From Iodobacter violaceini (GTDB lineage Bacteria; Pseudomonadota; Gammaproteobacteria; Burkholderiales; Chitinibacteraceae), in the NCBI RefSeq assembly GCF_011601265.1, contig NZ_JAAOLX010000014.1:1-64000 (forward strand): a stretch of DNA of 64,000 bases. Reading direction: 5' to 3'. The stretch's first letter is position 1. Each line of letters begins with the position of its first letter. Shown here piece by piece: positions 43,896-53,174 of the stretch. The notes under the pieces are model-generated. The model was not told the origin of the DNA, did no database searches, and saw only the letters and a program-made list of their open reading frames with translations. A program made the translations under genes and the position numbers.

Positions 43896-46514
43896 TTAGC
43901 TTAAAGCTTTATTCACAATCTCAGCCAGGTCACTGGACAGCTCGCTTTGCTGGGCAATGCGTTGCAGCTCGGCCTGCATCATTTGCTTGCGTTGCGGCTC
44001 CATTTTTTTCCAGCGGTTAAAGCTGGAAGCCAGGCGGGCAGCGACTTGCGGGTTGATTTTGTCGAGTTCAATAATCCGGTCTGCGGCAAAAGCGTAGCCA
44101 TAGCCATCTGCGGCATGGAAATGCACTGCATTTTGCAGGCAGAAACCCATGACCAGCGAGCGCACTTTATTCGGGTTTTTAATCGAAAACGCCGGATGAT
44201 CCATCAGAGCCTGCACACGGCTGAGTGCGCCGGGGCGGCGGCTGGTGGATTGCAGGGCAAACCATTTATCCATCACCAGCGCATCGTCGTGCCATTGCAC
44301 TGCAAAATCAGCCAGCTGTGCTTCGCCGCCATCGCGGTTGACCAGTGCTTTAAGCGCGGCAAGGCGATCTGTCATATTGTCGGAAAGACGATATTGCTTA
44401 GTGAGCAGCTCGGTGACTAAGGGCTCATCCAGCTCGGCTAAGTAATCCAGGCAGATGTTTTTCAGGCTGCGTTTACCGGCGTTTTCATACAGGTAGGCGC
44501 TGCCATCATTGAGCTTATTGTATGTTGCAATCAGCTCGGCGCGTAATTCACGGGCGATCTGCGCTTTAATACTGCGATGCACCAGATGCAGGCGGGCCGG
44601 GTTGACTTCATCCAGCTGCTCCAGCAGATAGTTTTCGCGTGGCAGCTCCAGCATCAGGGCAATCAGCGAAGGATCAAGCTTTTCACTTAATACTTTACGC
44701 AGTGCATTGATAAAGCTTGCAGGGGCTAAAGGCTGCTCTTCATTGCTGGCGTAAAGCGCCAGCAGCAGATTTTTGGCGAAGGTATTGGCCGCTTCCCAGC
44801 GATTAAAGGCATCGCTGTCGTTGGCCATCAGAAACACCAGCTCTTCATCACTGTAAGCGTAGTTGAGTTTTACAGGCGCAGAGAAATCACGCAGCAAGGA
44901 TGGCGTTGGCGCTTCGTCAATATTGATAAAGCTAAAGCTGTGGCTGTCTGCTGTCAGCTCCAGTACACGGGTTGTGCCCTGTGCAACTGCTTCGCCTGCT
45001 AATTGCAGTGGCAAGTCTTTGCCATGCTTATCCAAAAGGCCCAGTGCCAGTGGAATATGGAAAGGGCGCTTTTCGGCCTGGCCCGGTGTGGCCGGGCAGC
45101 TTTGCTTGATATTCAGGGTGTAAGTTTTGCTTGCAGCGTCATACTGGCTGGTGATGGCCAGTTCCGGTGTGCCTGCTTGCTTATACCATTCTTCAAACTG
45201 AGTGAGATCTGCGCCGTTGGCGTCAGACATTGCCGCACGGAAATCATCACAGGTCACGGCCTGGCCATCGTGGCGCTTAAAGTAGAGATCCATCCCTTTA
45301 CGGAAACCTTCACGCCCCAAAAGGGTGGCATACATGCGCACCACTTCCGAGCCTTTCTCGTAAATGGTCATGGTGTAGAAATTATTAATTTCTGAGTAAG
45401 CCTCAGGACGAACCGAGTGCGCTTGCGGGCCTGCATCTTCGGCAAATTGCATTTCGCGCAGGGCTTTCACATTATTAATACGCTCAACCGAGCGGCTGCC
45501 GATATCGCTGGAGAATTCCTGATCGCGATAGACAGTCAGCCCTTCTTTAAGACTGAGCTGGAACCAGTCGCGGCAGGTCACACGATTGCCGGTCCAGTTA
45601 TGAAAGTATTCGTGCGCAACTACGGCATCGATGCCGTCAAAGTCAACGTCGGTCGCCGTTTCAGGCTTGGCCAGCACGTATTTTGTGTTGAAAATATTCA
45701 GGCCTTTGTTTTCCATCGCGCCCATATTGAAGTCGCTGGTGGCAACGATCATATAGGTGTCCAGATCGTATTCCAGGCCAAAGCGTTCTTCATCCCAGCG
45801 CATGGCTTTTTTAATGGCGGCCATGGCGTGGTGGCATTTATCCAGGTTGCCCGGCTCTACAAAAATCTCCAGCGCTACCTGGCGGCCACTTGGCGTGGTG
45901 TGCTGATCGGCCAGCATGACTAATTTACCGGCAACCAGCGCAAACAGATAAGCCGGCTTTTTAAACGGATCAACCCATTTTACCCAGTGGCGGTTTTTAT
46001 CCATCTGGCCGCTGTCTACGCGATTGCCGTTAGATAGCAGCACTGGGTAGCGGGTTTTATCGGCAATGATGGTGGTGGTGAACTTAGCCATCACATCAGG
46101 GCGATCTAAATAATAAGTAATCTTGCGAAAGCCTTCGGCCTCACATTGGGTAATAAAATTACCGCTCGAAACATACAGCCCGTTTAAGCTGGTGTTGGTG
46201 AGCGGGTTGATAATCGTGACGATTTCCAGAATGGCTTCATCGGGCATGGCCGCGATGACCAGGCCTTTGGCCGTAACTGTATAAGCATCGCTCTTCAGTG
46301 GCGCGCCGTCTAACTTGATCGATTCAAGTGTCAGCTCTTCGCCTGCCAGCTCCAGCGGTAACAGGGGAGCGGCCTCGGGGTTACGTTTGAGCACCAGGCG
46401 GGATTTCACCCGGGTCTGGCTCTCTTCCAGTTCAAAAGTAAGATCCACCCGGTCGATCAAAAAGGCTGGCGGGGTGTAATCGAGGCGATTAATTGGGGTG
46501 CTTTGGAGTGTCAT
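43896..46514 (-). CDS. pepN: Aminopeptidase N
   Basis: This 872-residue M1 zinc metallopeptidase removes N-terminal residues from peptides in the cytoplasm. GAMEN is at 265-269, the zinc site HEYFHNWTGNR starts at 301 (His301, His305) with the third ligand Glu324 in LKEGLTVYR. Length matches the PepN form of gammaproteobacteria and betaproteobacteria (about 870-880). It is a single gene with its own terminator. Confidence 0.97.
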   Translation of the reverse strand: MTLQSTPINRLDYTPPAFLIDRVDLTFELEESQTRVKSRLVLKRNPEAAPLLPLELAGEELTLESIKLDGAPLKSDAYTVTAKGLVIAAMPDEAILEIVTIINPLTNTSLNGLYVSSGNFITQCEAEGFRKITYYLDRPDVMAKFTTTIIADKTRYPVLLSNGNRVDSGQMDKNRHWVKWVDPFKKPAYLFALVAGKLVMLADQHTTPSGRQVALEIFVEPGNLDKCHHAMAAIKKAMRWDEERFGLEYDLDTYMIVATSDFNMGAMENKGLNIFNTKYVLAKPETATDVDFDGIDAVVAHEYFHNWTGNRVTCRDWFQLSLKEGLTVYRDQEFSSDIGSRSVERINNVKALREMQFAEDAGPQAHSVRPEAYSEINNFYTMTIYEKGSEVVRMYATLLGREGFRKGMDLYFKRHDGQAVTCDDFRAAMSDANGADLTQFEEWYKQAGTPELAITSQYDAASKTYTLNIKQSCPATPGQAEKRPFHIPLALGLLDKHGKDLPLQLAGEAVAQGTTRVLELTADSHSFSFINIDEAPTPSLLRDFSAPVKLNYAYSDEELVFLMANDSDAFNRWEAANTFAKNLLLALYASNEEQPLAPASFINALRKVLSEKLDPSLIALMLELPRENYLLEQLDEVNPARLHLVHRSIKAQIARELRAELIATYNKLNDGSAYLYENAGKRSLKNICLDYLAELDEPLVTELLTKQYRLSDNMTDRLAALKALVNRDGGEAQLADFAVQWHDDALVMDKWFALQSTSRRPGALSRVQALMDHPAFSIKNPNKVRSLVMGFCLQNAVHFHAADGYGYAFAADRIIELDKINPQVAARLASSFNRWKKMEPQRKQMMQAELQRIAQQSELSSDLAEIVNKALS

Positions 46515-46959
46515 GCTATGGATTCAAAGTTCGATTGAAATGCGAGGATACTCTTCGTGCAAGAGCCGTGTAAATAAAACACCGTTGTGGATATCCCATA
46601 TGATTGGCCCGCGCCAGAAAATAGCAAGGTAAATACTTATCTTAAATTCTTCTTATTACTGTAAGGCGCAGTGGGCTCAGTGCTCAGCGGGCTTTATGTT
46701 TTTGTTTTCCTGTCTGATCTGCCTTGTCTGAAGGGGGGATTTCTTTGCAAGGCCCCAGTGTATATGCCGATTGCAGCCTAACCTTATTCAAAAATAGTCA
46801 TTTAGTTTGCAAAGTGCCGCTGGTATAGTCCTACGGATAAATTGGTTTTAATGGTTTTAAGCTAAGCACACTCGGGTAGACAATCTCTGCAGGTAGTGAG
46901 ATTTTCTGCCCTTTTTATTGCAGCTTTAATAGCAGCGAATAGCCCGATCTCTTTTTTGG
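46515..46959. other. Divergent intergenic region between pepN and the sulfite reductase gene
   Basis: No gene is seen in these 445 bases. A plausible plus-strand extended -10, TGGTATAGT (46821-46829), with TTTAGT 17 bases upstream of TATAGT, could drive the sulfite reductase operon. I cannot point to a CysB site. Confidence 0.45.
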
Positions 46960-46968
46960 ATGATTCAG

Positions 46969-48630
46969 ATGTATATCTACGACGACTACGACCAACGCAT
47001 CGTAGACCAGCGTGTGGTTCAGTACCGTGATCAAACTCGCCGCTTTTTGGCTGGCGAGCTGAGTGATGAGGAGTTTCGCCCGCTACGTTTGCAAAACGGC
47101 CTGTATATCCAGCGCCATGCCCCTATGCTGCGCGTTGCCATTCCCTATGGCCATTTAAGCAGTACGCAATTGCGTAAACTGGCCGAAATTGCGCGTAAAT
47201 ATGATAAAGATTATGCGCACTTTACCACCCGCCAAAATGTGCAATATAACTGGCCAAAATTAGAAGATGTGCCTGATATTCTGGCTGAATTAGCTACGGT
47301 GCAAATGCACGCTATTCAGACTTCGGGCAATTGTATTCGTAATACCACCTCGGATCAGTTTGCCGGTGTGGCACATGATGAAATACTTGATCCGCGCCCA
47401 TGGTGCGAAATTATTCGTCAGTGGTCTACTTTCCACCCGGAATTTGCTCATTTACCGCGTAAATTTAAAATTGCCGTCAATGGTGCAGTGGAAGATCGCG
47501 CGGCAATCTGGGTGCACGATATTGGTTTAAATGTTGTAAAAAATGAAGCAGGTGAAATTGGCTTTAAAGTGATTGTGGGTGGTGGCCTTGGCCGCACGCC
47601 GATTATTGGCAGCGTGATTCGTGAGTTTTTGCCCTGTGTTCATTTGCTGACCTATCTGGACGCGGTATTGCGTGTGTATAACCGCTATGGCCGGCGTGAT
47701 AATAAATATAAGGCGCGAATTAAAATTCTGGTTAAAGCCATGACACCCGAAGCTTTTGCCAGCAAAGTTGAAACAGAATGGGCTTTTGTAAAAGATGGCC
47801 CGCAAACTTTAACGGCGGCTGAAATCGACAGAATGAAAGGCTTCTTTACCGTGCCGGATTACACTGCTTTTGCAGGGGATGATGCGGCTTATGTTCAGCA
47901 GCAAATAGAAAATAAAGCCTTTTCCCGCTGGGCAGAGCGCAATGTGTTTAAGCATAAACAAGCGGGCTATGCCGCTGTAACGCTCAGCCTTAAAAAGCAT
48001 GGTGTTGCACCTGGCGATGCATCAGGCGATCAGCTGGCTGCTGTGGCTGATTTGGCCGATGCTTATTCTTTTGGTGAATTGCGTGTTTCGCATGAGCAGA
48101 ATTTAATTCTGGCCGATGTAAAGCAAGCAGATTTATTCGAGCTTTGGGAAAAAGCCAAAGCAATTGGTTTTGCAACCCCAAATATCGGCTTAATGACCGA
48201 TGTGATTTGCTGCCCTGGCGGCGATTTCTGTTCGCTTGCAAATGCTAAATCAATCCCGATTGCCATTGCCATTCAGGAGCGCTTTGATAATTTAGATTAT
48301 CTGCATGATCTGGGTGAAATTGATTTAAATATGTCGGGCTGTATGAATGCCTGTGGCCATCATCATGTGGGCAATATCGGTATTTTAGGCGTCGATAAAA
48401 ATGGCTCCGAATGGTATCAGGTGTCTTTAGGCGGGCGTCAGGGTAATGGCGCGGCATTGGCTAAAGTGGTCGGGCCTTCTTTTGCCCAGGAACAAATGCC
48501 GGACGTGATCGAAAAAATCATCGCAGTATTTGTTGAAAACCGCTCAGGTGAAGAGCGCTTTATTGATGTATTTGACCGCATTGGTATGCAGCCCTTTAAG
48601 ACCCGTGTTTATGCAAAGGAGATTGCATAA
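46969..48630 (+). CDS. cysI: Sulfite (or nitrite/sulfite) reductase hemoprotein subunit
   Basis: This 553-residue siroheme enzyme reduces sulfite to sulfide in assimilation. SGNCIRNTTSDQFAG and the siroheme/4Fe-4S ligand segments CCPGGDFCSLANAK and NMSGCMNACGHHHVG (C-x5-C and C-x3-C, counting from the second Cys of CC) are intact, as is KFKIAVNGAVEDRAA. ATG 46969 (MYIYDDYDQ) is preferred to 46960 because GGAT lies 8 bases before it. The next gene, DUF934, overlaps its stop (TAATG), a pairing seen in many proteobacterial cys operons. Nitrite reduction cannot be excluded by sequence alone. Confidence 0.9.
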   Translation: MYIYDDYDQRIVDQRVVQYRDQTRRFLAGELSDEEFRPLRLQNGLYIQRHAPMLRVAIPYGHLSSTQLRKLAEIARKYDKDYAHFTTRQNVQYNWPKLEDVPDILAELATVQMHAIQTSGNCIRNTTSDQFAGVAHDEILDPRPWCEIIRQWSTFHPEFAHLPRKFKIAVNGAVEDRAAIWVHDIGLNVVKNEAGEIGFKVIVGGGLGRTPIIGSVIREFLPCVHLLTYLDAVLRVYNRYGRRDNKYKARIKILVKAMTPEAFASKVETEWAFVKDGPQTLTAAEIDRMKGFFTVPDYTAFAGDDAAYVQQQIENKAFSRWAERNVFKHKQAGYAAVTLSLKKHGVAPGDASGDQLAAVADLADAYSFGELRVSHEQNLILADVKQADLFELWEKAKAIGFATPNIGLMTDVICCPGGDFCSLANAKSIPIAIAIQERFDNLDYLHDLGEIDLNMSGCMNACGHHHVGNIGILGVDKNGSEWYQVSLGGRQGNGAALAKVVGPSFAQEQMPDVIEKIIAVFVENRSGEERFIDVFDRIGMQPFKTRVYAKEIA

Positions 48631-49130
48631 TGACACGCATGATTAAAGACGCTGAAATTATCAGCTGTGATGCGCAGCTTTTGCGCCTTGCGGAAGACGG
48701 CAGCTTTGCTGAGCTGCCAGCCAGCGGGCTGGTGATTGTGCCGCTGGCTCAGTATTTGGCGCAGAAATCAGCGCTGATCAGCCGCGGTGATTTTGGGGTA
48801 TGGTTTGCACCTGATGATGAGCCGGAAAGCCTGGGGGAAGATGCAGCCAGCCTTGCGCTGATTGCTGTGGAGTTTCCTGCTTTTACCGATGGACGCGGTT
48901 TTTCTATTGGCCGTTTATTGCGGGAGCGTTTTGGGTTTGTGGGTGAATTACGCGCATTTGGTGATGTATTTAAAGACACCATGGGTTATTTAAAGCGCTG
49001 TGGTTTTAATGCCTTTGTCGTTAAAAGTGATAAAAACCTGGAAGATGCCCTCTTGGGTTTAAATGATTTTCCAGAGGCCTATCAAACAGGCCTTGATCAG
49101 CAGCAGCCATTATTCAGACGCCGCTCTTAA
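48630..49130 (+). CDS. DUF934 domain protein of sulfate assimilation operons
   Basis: This 166-residue protein matches DUF934, small proteins encoded next to sulfite reductase in many proteobacteria. EFPAFTDGRGFSIGRLLRER and RCGFNAFVVKSD are the conserved stretches. It may assist sulfite reductase electron supply or assembly; this is not established. Its ATG overlaps the cysI stop, indicating translational coupling. Confidence 0.88.
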   Translation: MTRMIKDAEIISCDAQLLRLAEDGSFAELPASGLVIVPLAQYLAQKSALISRGDFGVWFAPDDEPESLGEDAASLALIAVEFPAFTDGRGFSIGRLLRERFGFVGELRAFGDVFKDTMGYLKRCGFNAFVVKSDKNLEDALLGLNDFPEAYQTGLDQQQPLFRRRS

Positions 49131-49152
49131 ATCATCACTGATATTTGTTTTT

Positions 49153-49183
49153 AAAACCCCTTTTTGATAAAGGGGTTTTTTTA
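49153..49183 (+). terminator. Terminator after the cysI-DUF934 operon
   Basis: AAAACCCCTTT/AAAGGGGTTTT with loop TTGAT and a T run. Confidence 0.9.
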
Positions 49184-49279
49184 CATCAAAAATAGGGCAG
49201 GGGAACTACTTTTTATGAATAGCGTCTAATCGCTATTATTCTATTAATGCCTGCTTTACAGGCGGGTTTGGAGATCTGG

Positions 49280-49663
49280 ATGAGTGCATTGCCCCCCATT
49301 ACGGTGTCGGTTTTAGATAGCGATCGTCTTTATGCTTTGCTGGATAAATTGCCTGCAGGTGCTTTTCCTGATGCTGATGCATTAGAGGCCGAGCTGGGCC
49401 GTGCCACGGTGCTGGAGCAATCTGATATGCCGGATGATGTGGTGACGATGCACTCTACTGCGCGCTTTTTAATGACGCCAGGTAATAAAGAGTTTGAGCT
49501 GACTTTATGTTTCCCACATGAAATTGATGGTGCTGCGGGCAAGGTATCCGTGACGGCGCCGGTAGGGAGCGCTTTATTGGGTTTATCTGTGGGGCAGAGT
49601 ATTGATTGGCCTGCACCGGGTGGTAATGAAGTAAAAGTAAAAATATTAAGTGTCAGCAGGTAA
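49280..49663 (+). CDS. rnk: Rnk-like nucleoside diphosphate kinase regulator (GreA/GreB family)
   Basis: This 127-residue protein resembles Rnk, a Gre-factor homologue that binds RNA polymerase but has a short N-terminal coiled coil. ITVSVLDSDRLYALLDKL starts the helical part and LTLCFPHEIDGAAGKVSVTAPVGSALLGL is the FKBP-like C-terminal domain. ATG 49280 has GGAG 7 bases upstream; the reading from 49247 lacks a ribosome site. Confidence 0.85.
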   Translation: MSALPPITVSVLDSDRLYALLDKLPAGAFPDADALEAELGRATVLEQSDMPDDVVTMHSTARFLMTPGNKEFELTLCFPHEIDGAAGKVSVTAPVGSALLGLSVGQSIDWPAPGGNEVKVKILSVSR

Positions 49664-49680
49664 TATCGGATAAGTAAAAT

Positions 49681-49718
49681 AACACCGGCATATTTATATA
49701 TGTGCGGTGTTTTTTTTG
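49681..49718. terminator. Bidirectional terminator between rnk and the EAL-HDOD gene
   Basis: AACACCG/CGGTGTT outer stem with an AT-rich inner stem and T run; it sits between two convergent stop codons. Confidence 0.8.
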
Positions 49719-49719
49719 T

Positions 49720-50922
49720 TCAGCCTAATTCATTGGCCCAGCTCATGGCGCTGAGCAGGGCATCAAAATCGCAGGGTATTTCATTATTGATCTGAGGATC
49801 GTTATCCTCAGCAAGTAATGCCTGATTGAGTAATTCCCCCAGAGCATTGTTTCTGCCTGTGAGTGCATCCCTCACATCATCATTTAAATTAAGGGGTTCA
49901 ATCAGCTCCTGAAGCGGCGCATTAAAAAGCACATCAATTAATGAAAACATCCCCACCATAAAGGCCTGGTCTGCAAAGCTCTGGTCGCGTGGTTTTTTCT
50001 TTAATGCGAGCAGCTCCATAAATTTGCCGCGAATTGCTGCGGTTTGAACCAGCGGATTGCTGCCTATGTTTTTTCCGGATTGCTGCACATAGGCCAAAAG
50101 ATGAATCCAGCGGCCCAGCTGGCGGCGGCCTAATACGGTAATTGCGGCAGCCAGGCTGTCTATTTTCTTGGGCGTGCCCGAGCCGACTGAATTAACGAGT
50201 TTAAGTAAATTAATAGTCAGATCAGGGGAATGCTTAAATGACAATTCAATATCGTGATTATCCGCATTGCTGTTAATCAGCCCCAATAAACGCAATAAAG
50301 CCATTTGTGAGGGCTGGGGTTTGCTGCCAGATAATATAGTTGGTTTGGCAAAGTAATAGCCCTGGAATAAATCAAACCCCAGCTGCATGCAAAGCTGGTG
50401 CTGATCGGGGTTATCTACTTTTTCTGCCAGAATTTGCAAAGGATAGGGGCGAAGCTCTTTGATCAGGGCGCTCATTTGCGCGGCCTGCATATCCATGACT
50501 TCCAGTTTTGCAAAGCTTAAATGCGGCAGGAGTGATTTTTGTGTGTCATCCAGATGAATGATGTCATCAAGGGCAAGCTTAAAGCCTTTCTTTTTCAGTG
50601 CAAGGCAGCGCTCAATAATGGTTGGCGTGATGTCTACGGTTTCCAGAATTTCTAAAACAACTTGTTGTGGCGGGAGTAATTCTAAAACGTCAGACATGAG
50701 TAAATCTGCGCTGACATTTATAAACCCCAGTTTGTCCCCCAGCACACTGCTTGCCCCTAATGTGCTGAAAGCATGCTGAATGACGTCCAGAGTGGCCAGA
50801 AAATCATCGGGAACGATGGCCTCATTGCGGTGGCTGCTGTTTCTGAAGAGTAATTCATAAGCCACCAGCTCTTGCTGGCGGTTAAGAATGGGCTGTCGTC
50901 CCAGATGATATGAGTTTTGCAT
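49720..50922 (-). CDS. EAL-HDOD signalling protein
   Basis: This 400-residue protein has an N-terminal EAL-like domain (about 1-200) and a C-terminal HDOD domain (about 205-395). The EAL motif reads YELLFR (an ExLxR form), FINVS, LEILET, LALDDI and ILAEKVDN keep several acidic ligands, but the loop DDFGTG of active phosphodiesterases is replaced by DDIIHLD. It is therefore probably a c-di-GMP sensor or an inactive scaffold rather than a working phosphodiesterase. Similar CdgJ/YuxH-type proteins affect motility and chemotaxis in other proteobacteria. Confidence 0.85.
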   Translation of the reverse strand: MQNSYHLGRQPILNRQQELVAYELLFRNSSHRNEAIVPDDFLATLDVIQHAFSTLGASSVLGDKLGFINVSADLLMSDVLELLPPQQVVLEILETVDITPTIIERCLALKKKGFKLALDDIIHLDDTQKSLLPHLSFAKLEVMDMQAAQMSALIKELRPYPLQILAEKVDNPDQHQLCMQLGFDLFQGYYFAKPTILSGSKPQPSQMALLRLLGLINSNADNHDIELSFKHSPDLTINLLKLVNSVGSGTPKKIDSLAAAITVLGRRQLGRWIHLLAYVQQSGKNIGSNPLVQTAAIRGKFMELLALKKKPRDQSFADQAFMVGMFSLIDVLFNAPLQELIEPLNLNDDVRDALTGRNNALGELLNQALLAEDNDPQINNEIPCDFDALLSAMSWANELG

Positions 50923-51023
50923 GGCAGTCTGAGCAGAGAGAGGTGAGTAATGCAGTCTAGTCGCTAATTTTTAAGACTGGAGAGATCACTTTTACTTTGT
51001 TGCTGCCCGACAAGATAATCGGT

Positions 51024-51866
51024 TTAAAGCGAGGGCTTGTTGAGTGTGGCTTTCAGCCTGAGCAGGTCATGCCATGCGCGGGATTTATCCGGTAAGTTGC
51101 GAAGCAGGTAGCTTGGGTTGTAGCTGACTACCAGCGGAATCTGCTTGTAGTGCTGGAGTTTTTCTCTTAATACGCTGACCGGCTCGTCGCTTTCCAGCAA
51201 AGTTTTAAGCGCGAAGCGGCCCACAACAAATAATGATTTGGGCTGAAGCAGCTCAATCTGGCGCTTTAAAAATGGGGCGCATTGTTCCGCTTCGGCGGCC
51301 TGCGGGTTGCGTTTGCCGGGGGTGCGGCATTTTAGAATATTGGCTTTGTAAACCAGCGGGTTCTCGCCAATGGCGGCCAGCATATTGTCCAGCAGCCTGC
51401 CTGCCTCAGCCGGAAACGGGGTGAGTTGTGCTTCGTCGTCGTGATCGGGGGCTTCGCCCAGTACCATAATATTGGGCTGCATCGGCCCGGTGCCAAATAC
51501 GGGCTGCTCATTGTTTTTCTGACGGCTCTGGCACAGCGGGCAGGCGGTGCAGCTGCTGACTGCGCTCTGCAGCTCATCCCAATTCATTATGGCAATGCGT
51601 TTTGAGCGCTCGTCTTCGGGCTTATCGATGGCGGGAGCCGTGACTGGCGGGGGCGTGAACTTGGGTGTGCTCACCAGGGGGGCAAGGGCCTGATGCGCTG
51701 CGACGGCGACAGGAGACAAGCCTTGCGGCCGTACGATGGCAACTGGCGCTGCAGCTGGCGCGGCGGGGGCTGCAGCTGCACGTATTTGCAGCTCAGGCAG
51801 GATGGCTGTGCGTACCCATACCGGGTTCAGGCCCAGTTCTTCCAGTATCAGCGCCCGGCGGCTCAT
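51024..51866 (-). CDS. Family 4-like uracil-DNA glycosylase with altered active-site motifs
   Basis: This 280-residue protein fits the iron-sulfur uracil-DNA glycosylase family. Four cluster cysteines are visible in CTACPLC and KCRTPGKRNP with a later C. However, motif 1 reads GEAPDHDDEAQLTPFPAEAG where GEAPGxxED..GxPFVGxAG is usual, and the C-terminal motif reads YNPSYLLRN where HPxxLLR is usual. The N-terminal 90 residues are Ala/Pro-rich and variable. It ends the tsaB-rimI-udg run, an order shared by many betaproteobacteria, with its ATG overlapping the rimI stop. Activity on uracil is uncertain. Confidence 0.82.
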   Translation of the reverse strand: MSRRALILEELGLNPVWVRTAILPELQIRAAAAPAAPAAAPVAIVRPQGLSPVAVAAHQALAPLVSTPKFTPPPVTAPAIDKPEDERSKRIAIMNWDELQSAVSSCTACPLCQSRQKNNEQPVFGTGPMQPNIMVLGEAPDHDDEAQLTPFPAEAGRLLDNMLAAIGENPLVYKANILKCRTPGKRNPQAAEAEQCAPFLKRQIELLQPKSLFVVGRFALKTLLESDEPVSVLREKLQHYKQIPLVVSYNPSYLLRNLPDKSRAWHDLLRLKATLNKPSL

Positions 51867-52315
51867 CAGGCTTTACTCATCATCATTGCAAAAATCAGGG
51901 CGTCTTCCCGGCCCGCACCACAGGCTGCAGGGTAGTAGGCAGGGCGAATGCCGGTTTCGGCAAAGCCTGCTGATTCATAAAAACGCCGGGCTTTGCTGTT
52001 GGATTCGCGAACTTCTAAAAACAGGCTTTGCGCACCGTTTTTTGTCAGCTTTTGAGTCAGTGTGTTAAAGATGATTTGCCCAACGCCTTTCCCTTGCAGG
52101 TTAGGCTGCACCGCGATGAGCAGTAATTCGGCCTCATCAACCATTTTCATGGCAACGGCAAAGGCTGCAAGCTCGGTGCTGCCGTCGATGCCAAGGCAGA
52201 CATCGGCTTTTAATGAGTGCTGCCAGTGGCTGATATCCCACGGGTGCGAATTAGTCGCGGCATCCAGCGCCATCAGTTGTGGAATATCGCTGGCATTTAA
52301 ATCACGCACTTTCAT
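51866..52315 (-). CDS. rimI: Ribosomal protein S18 alanine N-acetyltransferase RimI
   Basis: This 149-residue GNAT enzyme acetylates the N-terminus of ribosomal protein S18. The acetyl-CoA loop is VQPNLQGKGVGQIIFNTL and the C-terminal NSKARRFYESAGFAETGIRP is typical of RimI. It lies between tsaB and udg with overlapping ends at both sides (4 bases with tsaB, 1 base with udg), so the three genes are co-translated. Gene context with tsaB is characteristic of true RimI. Confidence 0.93.
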   Translation of the reverse strand: MKVRDLNASDIPQLMALDAATNSHPWDISHWQHSLKADVCLGIDGSTELAAFAVAMKMVDEAELLLIAVQPNLQGKGVGQIIFNTLTQKLTKNGAQSLFLEVRESNSKARRFYESAGFAETGIRPAYYPAACGAGREDALIFAMMMSKA

Positions 52316-52992
52316 TTTTTAATCCGCTCGTGTGTCTTAAGGGCTACTTTATTGCGCAGGTAGACCAGCTCTGCATCTTGTGCGGCCAGTCCTTTTCCGG
52401 CTGAAAAATCAGCCAGAGCCAGTTTCAGAATGTCTTTGGCGTGCGGGAAACGTTCTGCATTGGCACCATTGAGCTGAGTGCCAAGGCGTTGCCTGAGCGT
52501 TTCGCCATAAGCCGCAAACCCGCTGCCTGCGCCCAGCCAGTTGCTGCCATCTGGCAGCGGTATGTTGTCCGGATCGCTAAGACAAGGCTCGATGATGGTT
52601 TGCCAGACGTCTGCTTCCTTGCGATAAGCCGCGCAATAAACTTGATTCATGCGGGCATCAAGGCACACATACACCTGATCGGCATGGCAGCCTTCGGCCA
52701 GTGCCGCTAAGGTGGAAACGCCCAATACCGGCACATTACGAGCAAAGGCGAGGCCCTGGGTAATGCCCGCTGCGATACGCAGGCCGGTAAATGAACCAGG
52801 GCCATTACCAAAGGCCACGCCTTCGATGTCTTCCATGCTGAGCTGGCATTCTTGCAGCAGGGAGGCAAGCGCAGGAAGAATCATTTCCGCGTGCTTTTGC
52901 CCTGCAGGCCAGTCACGGGCAACGATGCCCTCTGCGGTACTGATGGCGAGGGAAAGATATTCGGTCGAGGTGTCGAGTGCTAGATAGGGCAT
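52312..52992 (-). CDS. tsaB: tRNA threonylcarbamoyladenosine biosynthesis protein TsaB
   Basis: TsaB partners TsaD and TsaE in forming t6A at position 37 of ANN-decoding tRNAs. This 226-residue protein starts MPYLALDTSTEYLSLAIST with the ASKHA phosphate-binding signature; VAFGNGPGSFTGLRIAAGIT is the other family hallmark. ATG 52992 is chosen over the longer frame from 53115, whose extra residues overlap a terminator and lack homology. No clear Shine-Dalgarno is present. Confidence 0.95.
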   Translation of the reverse strand: MPYLALDTSTEYLSLAISTAEGIVARDWPAGQKHAEMILPALASLLQECQLSMEDIEGVAFGNGPGSFTGLRIAAGITQGLAFARNVPVLGVSTLAALAEGCHADQVYVCLDARMNQVYCAAYRKEADVWQTIIEPCLSDPDNIPLPDGSNWLGAGSGFAAYGETLRQRLGTQLNGANAERFPHAKDILKLALADFSAGKGLAAQDAELVYLRNKVALKTHERIKK

Positions 52993-53119
52993 GGGAGGGC
53001 AGAAAAACAGATAAGGCCTGATTCTACCATGTACGCTGGTATTGCAGGCTTTGTGAATAGGGCGCTTAAGGCTTAAAGCACCACTTTGTGTTGTTCGGGC
53101 TGTTTGCAGCGCCAATGTA

Positions 53120-53145
53120 AAAAGCCCACGTTGTCGTGGGCTTTT
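53120..53145. terminator. Terminator upstream of tsaB
   Basis: AAAAGCCCACG/CGTGGGCTTTT with loop TTGT; T runs on both strands. It ends the small minus-strand gene at 53175-53387 and insulates tsaB. Confidence 0.88.
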
Positions 53146-53174
53146 GAATGAACTGCTTAGCTTAGATTGCAGAA

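Noticed and set aside
43679-44020. 113-residue plus-strand open frame containing the G tract
   Set aside because: It runs across the pepN terminator and into the antisense of pepN; the Gly run is only the homopolymer. A phase-variable gene was considered but no domain is seen.
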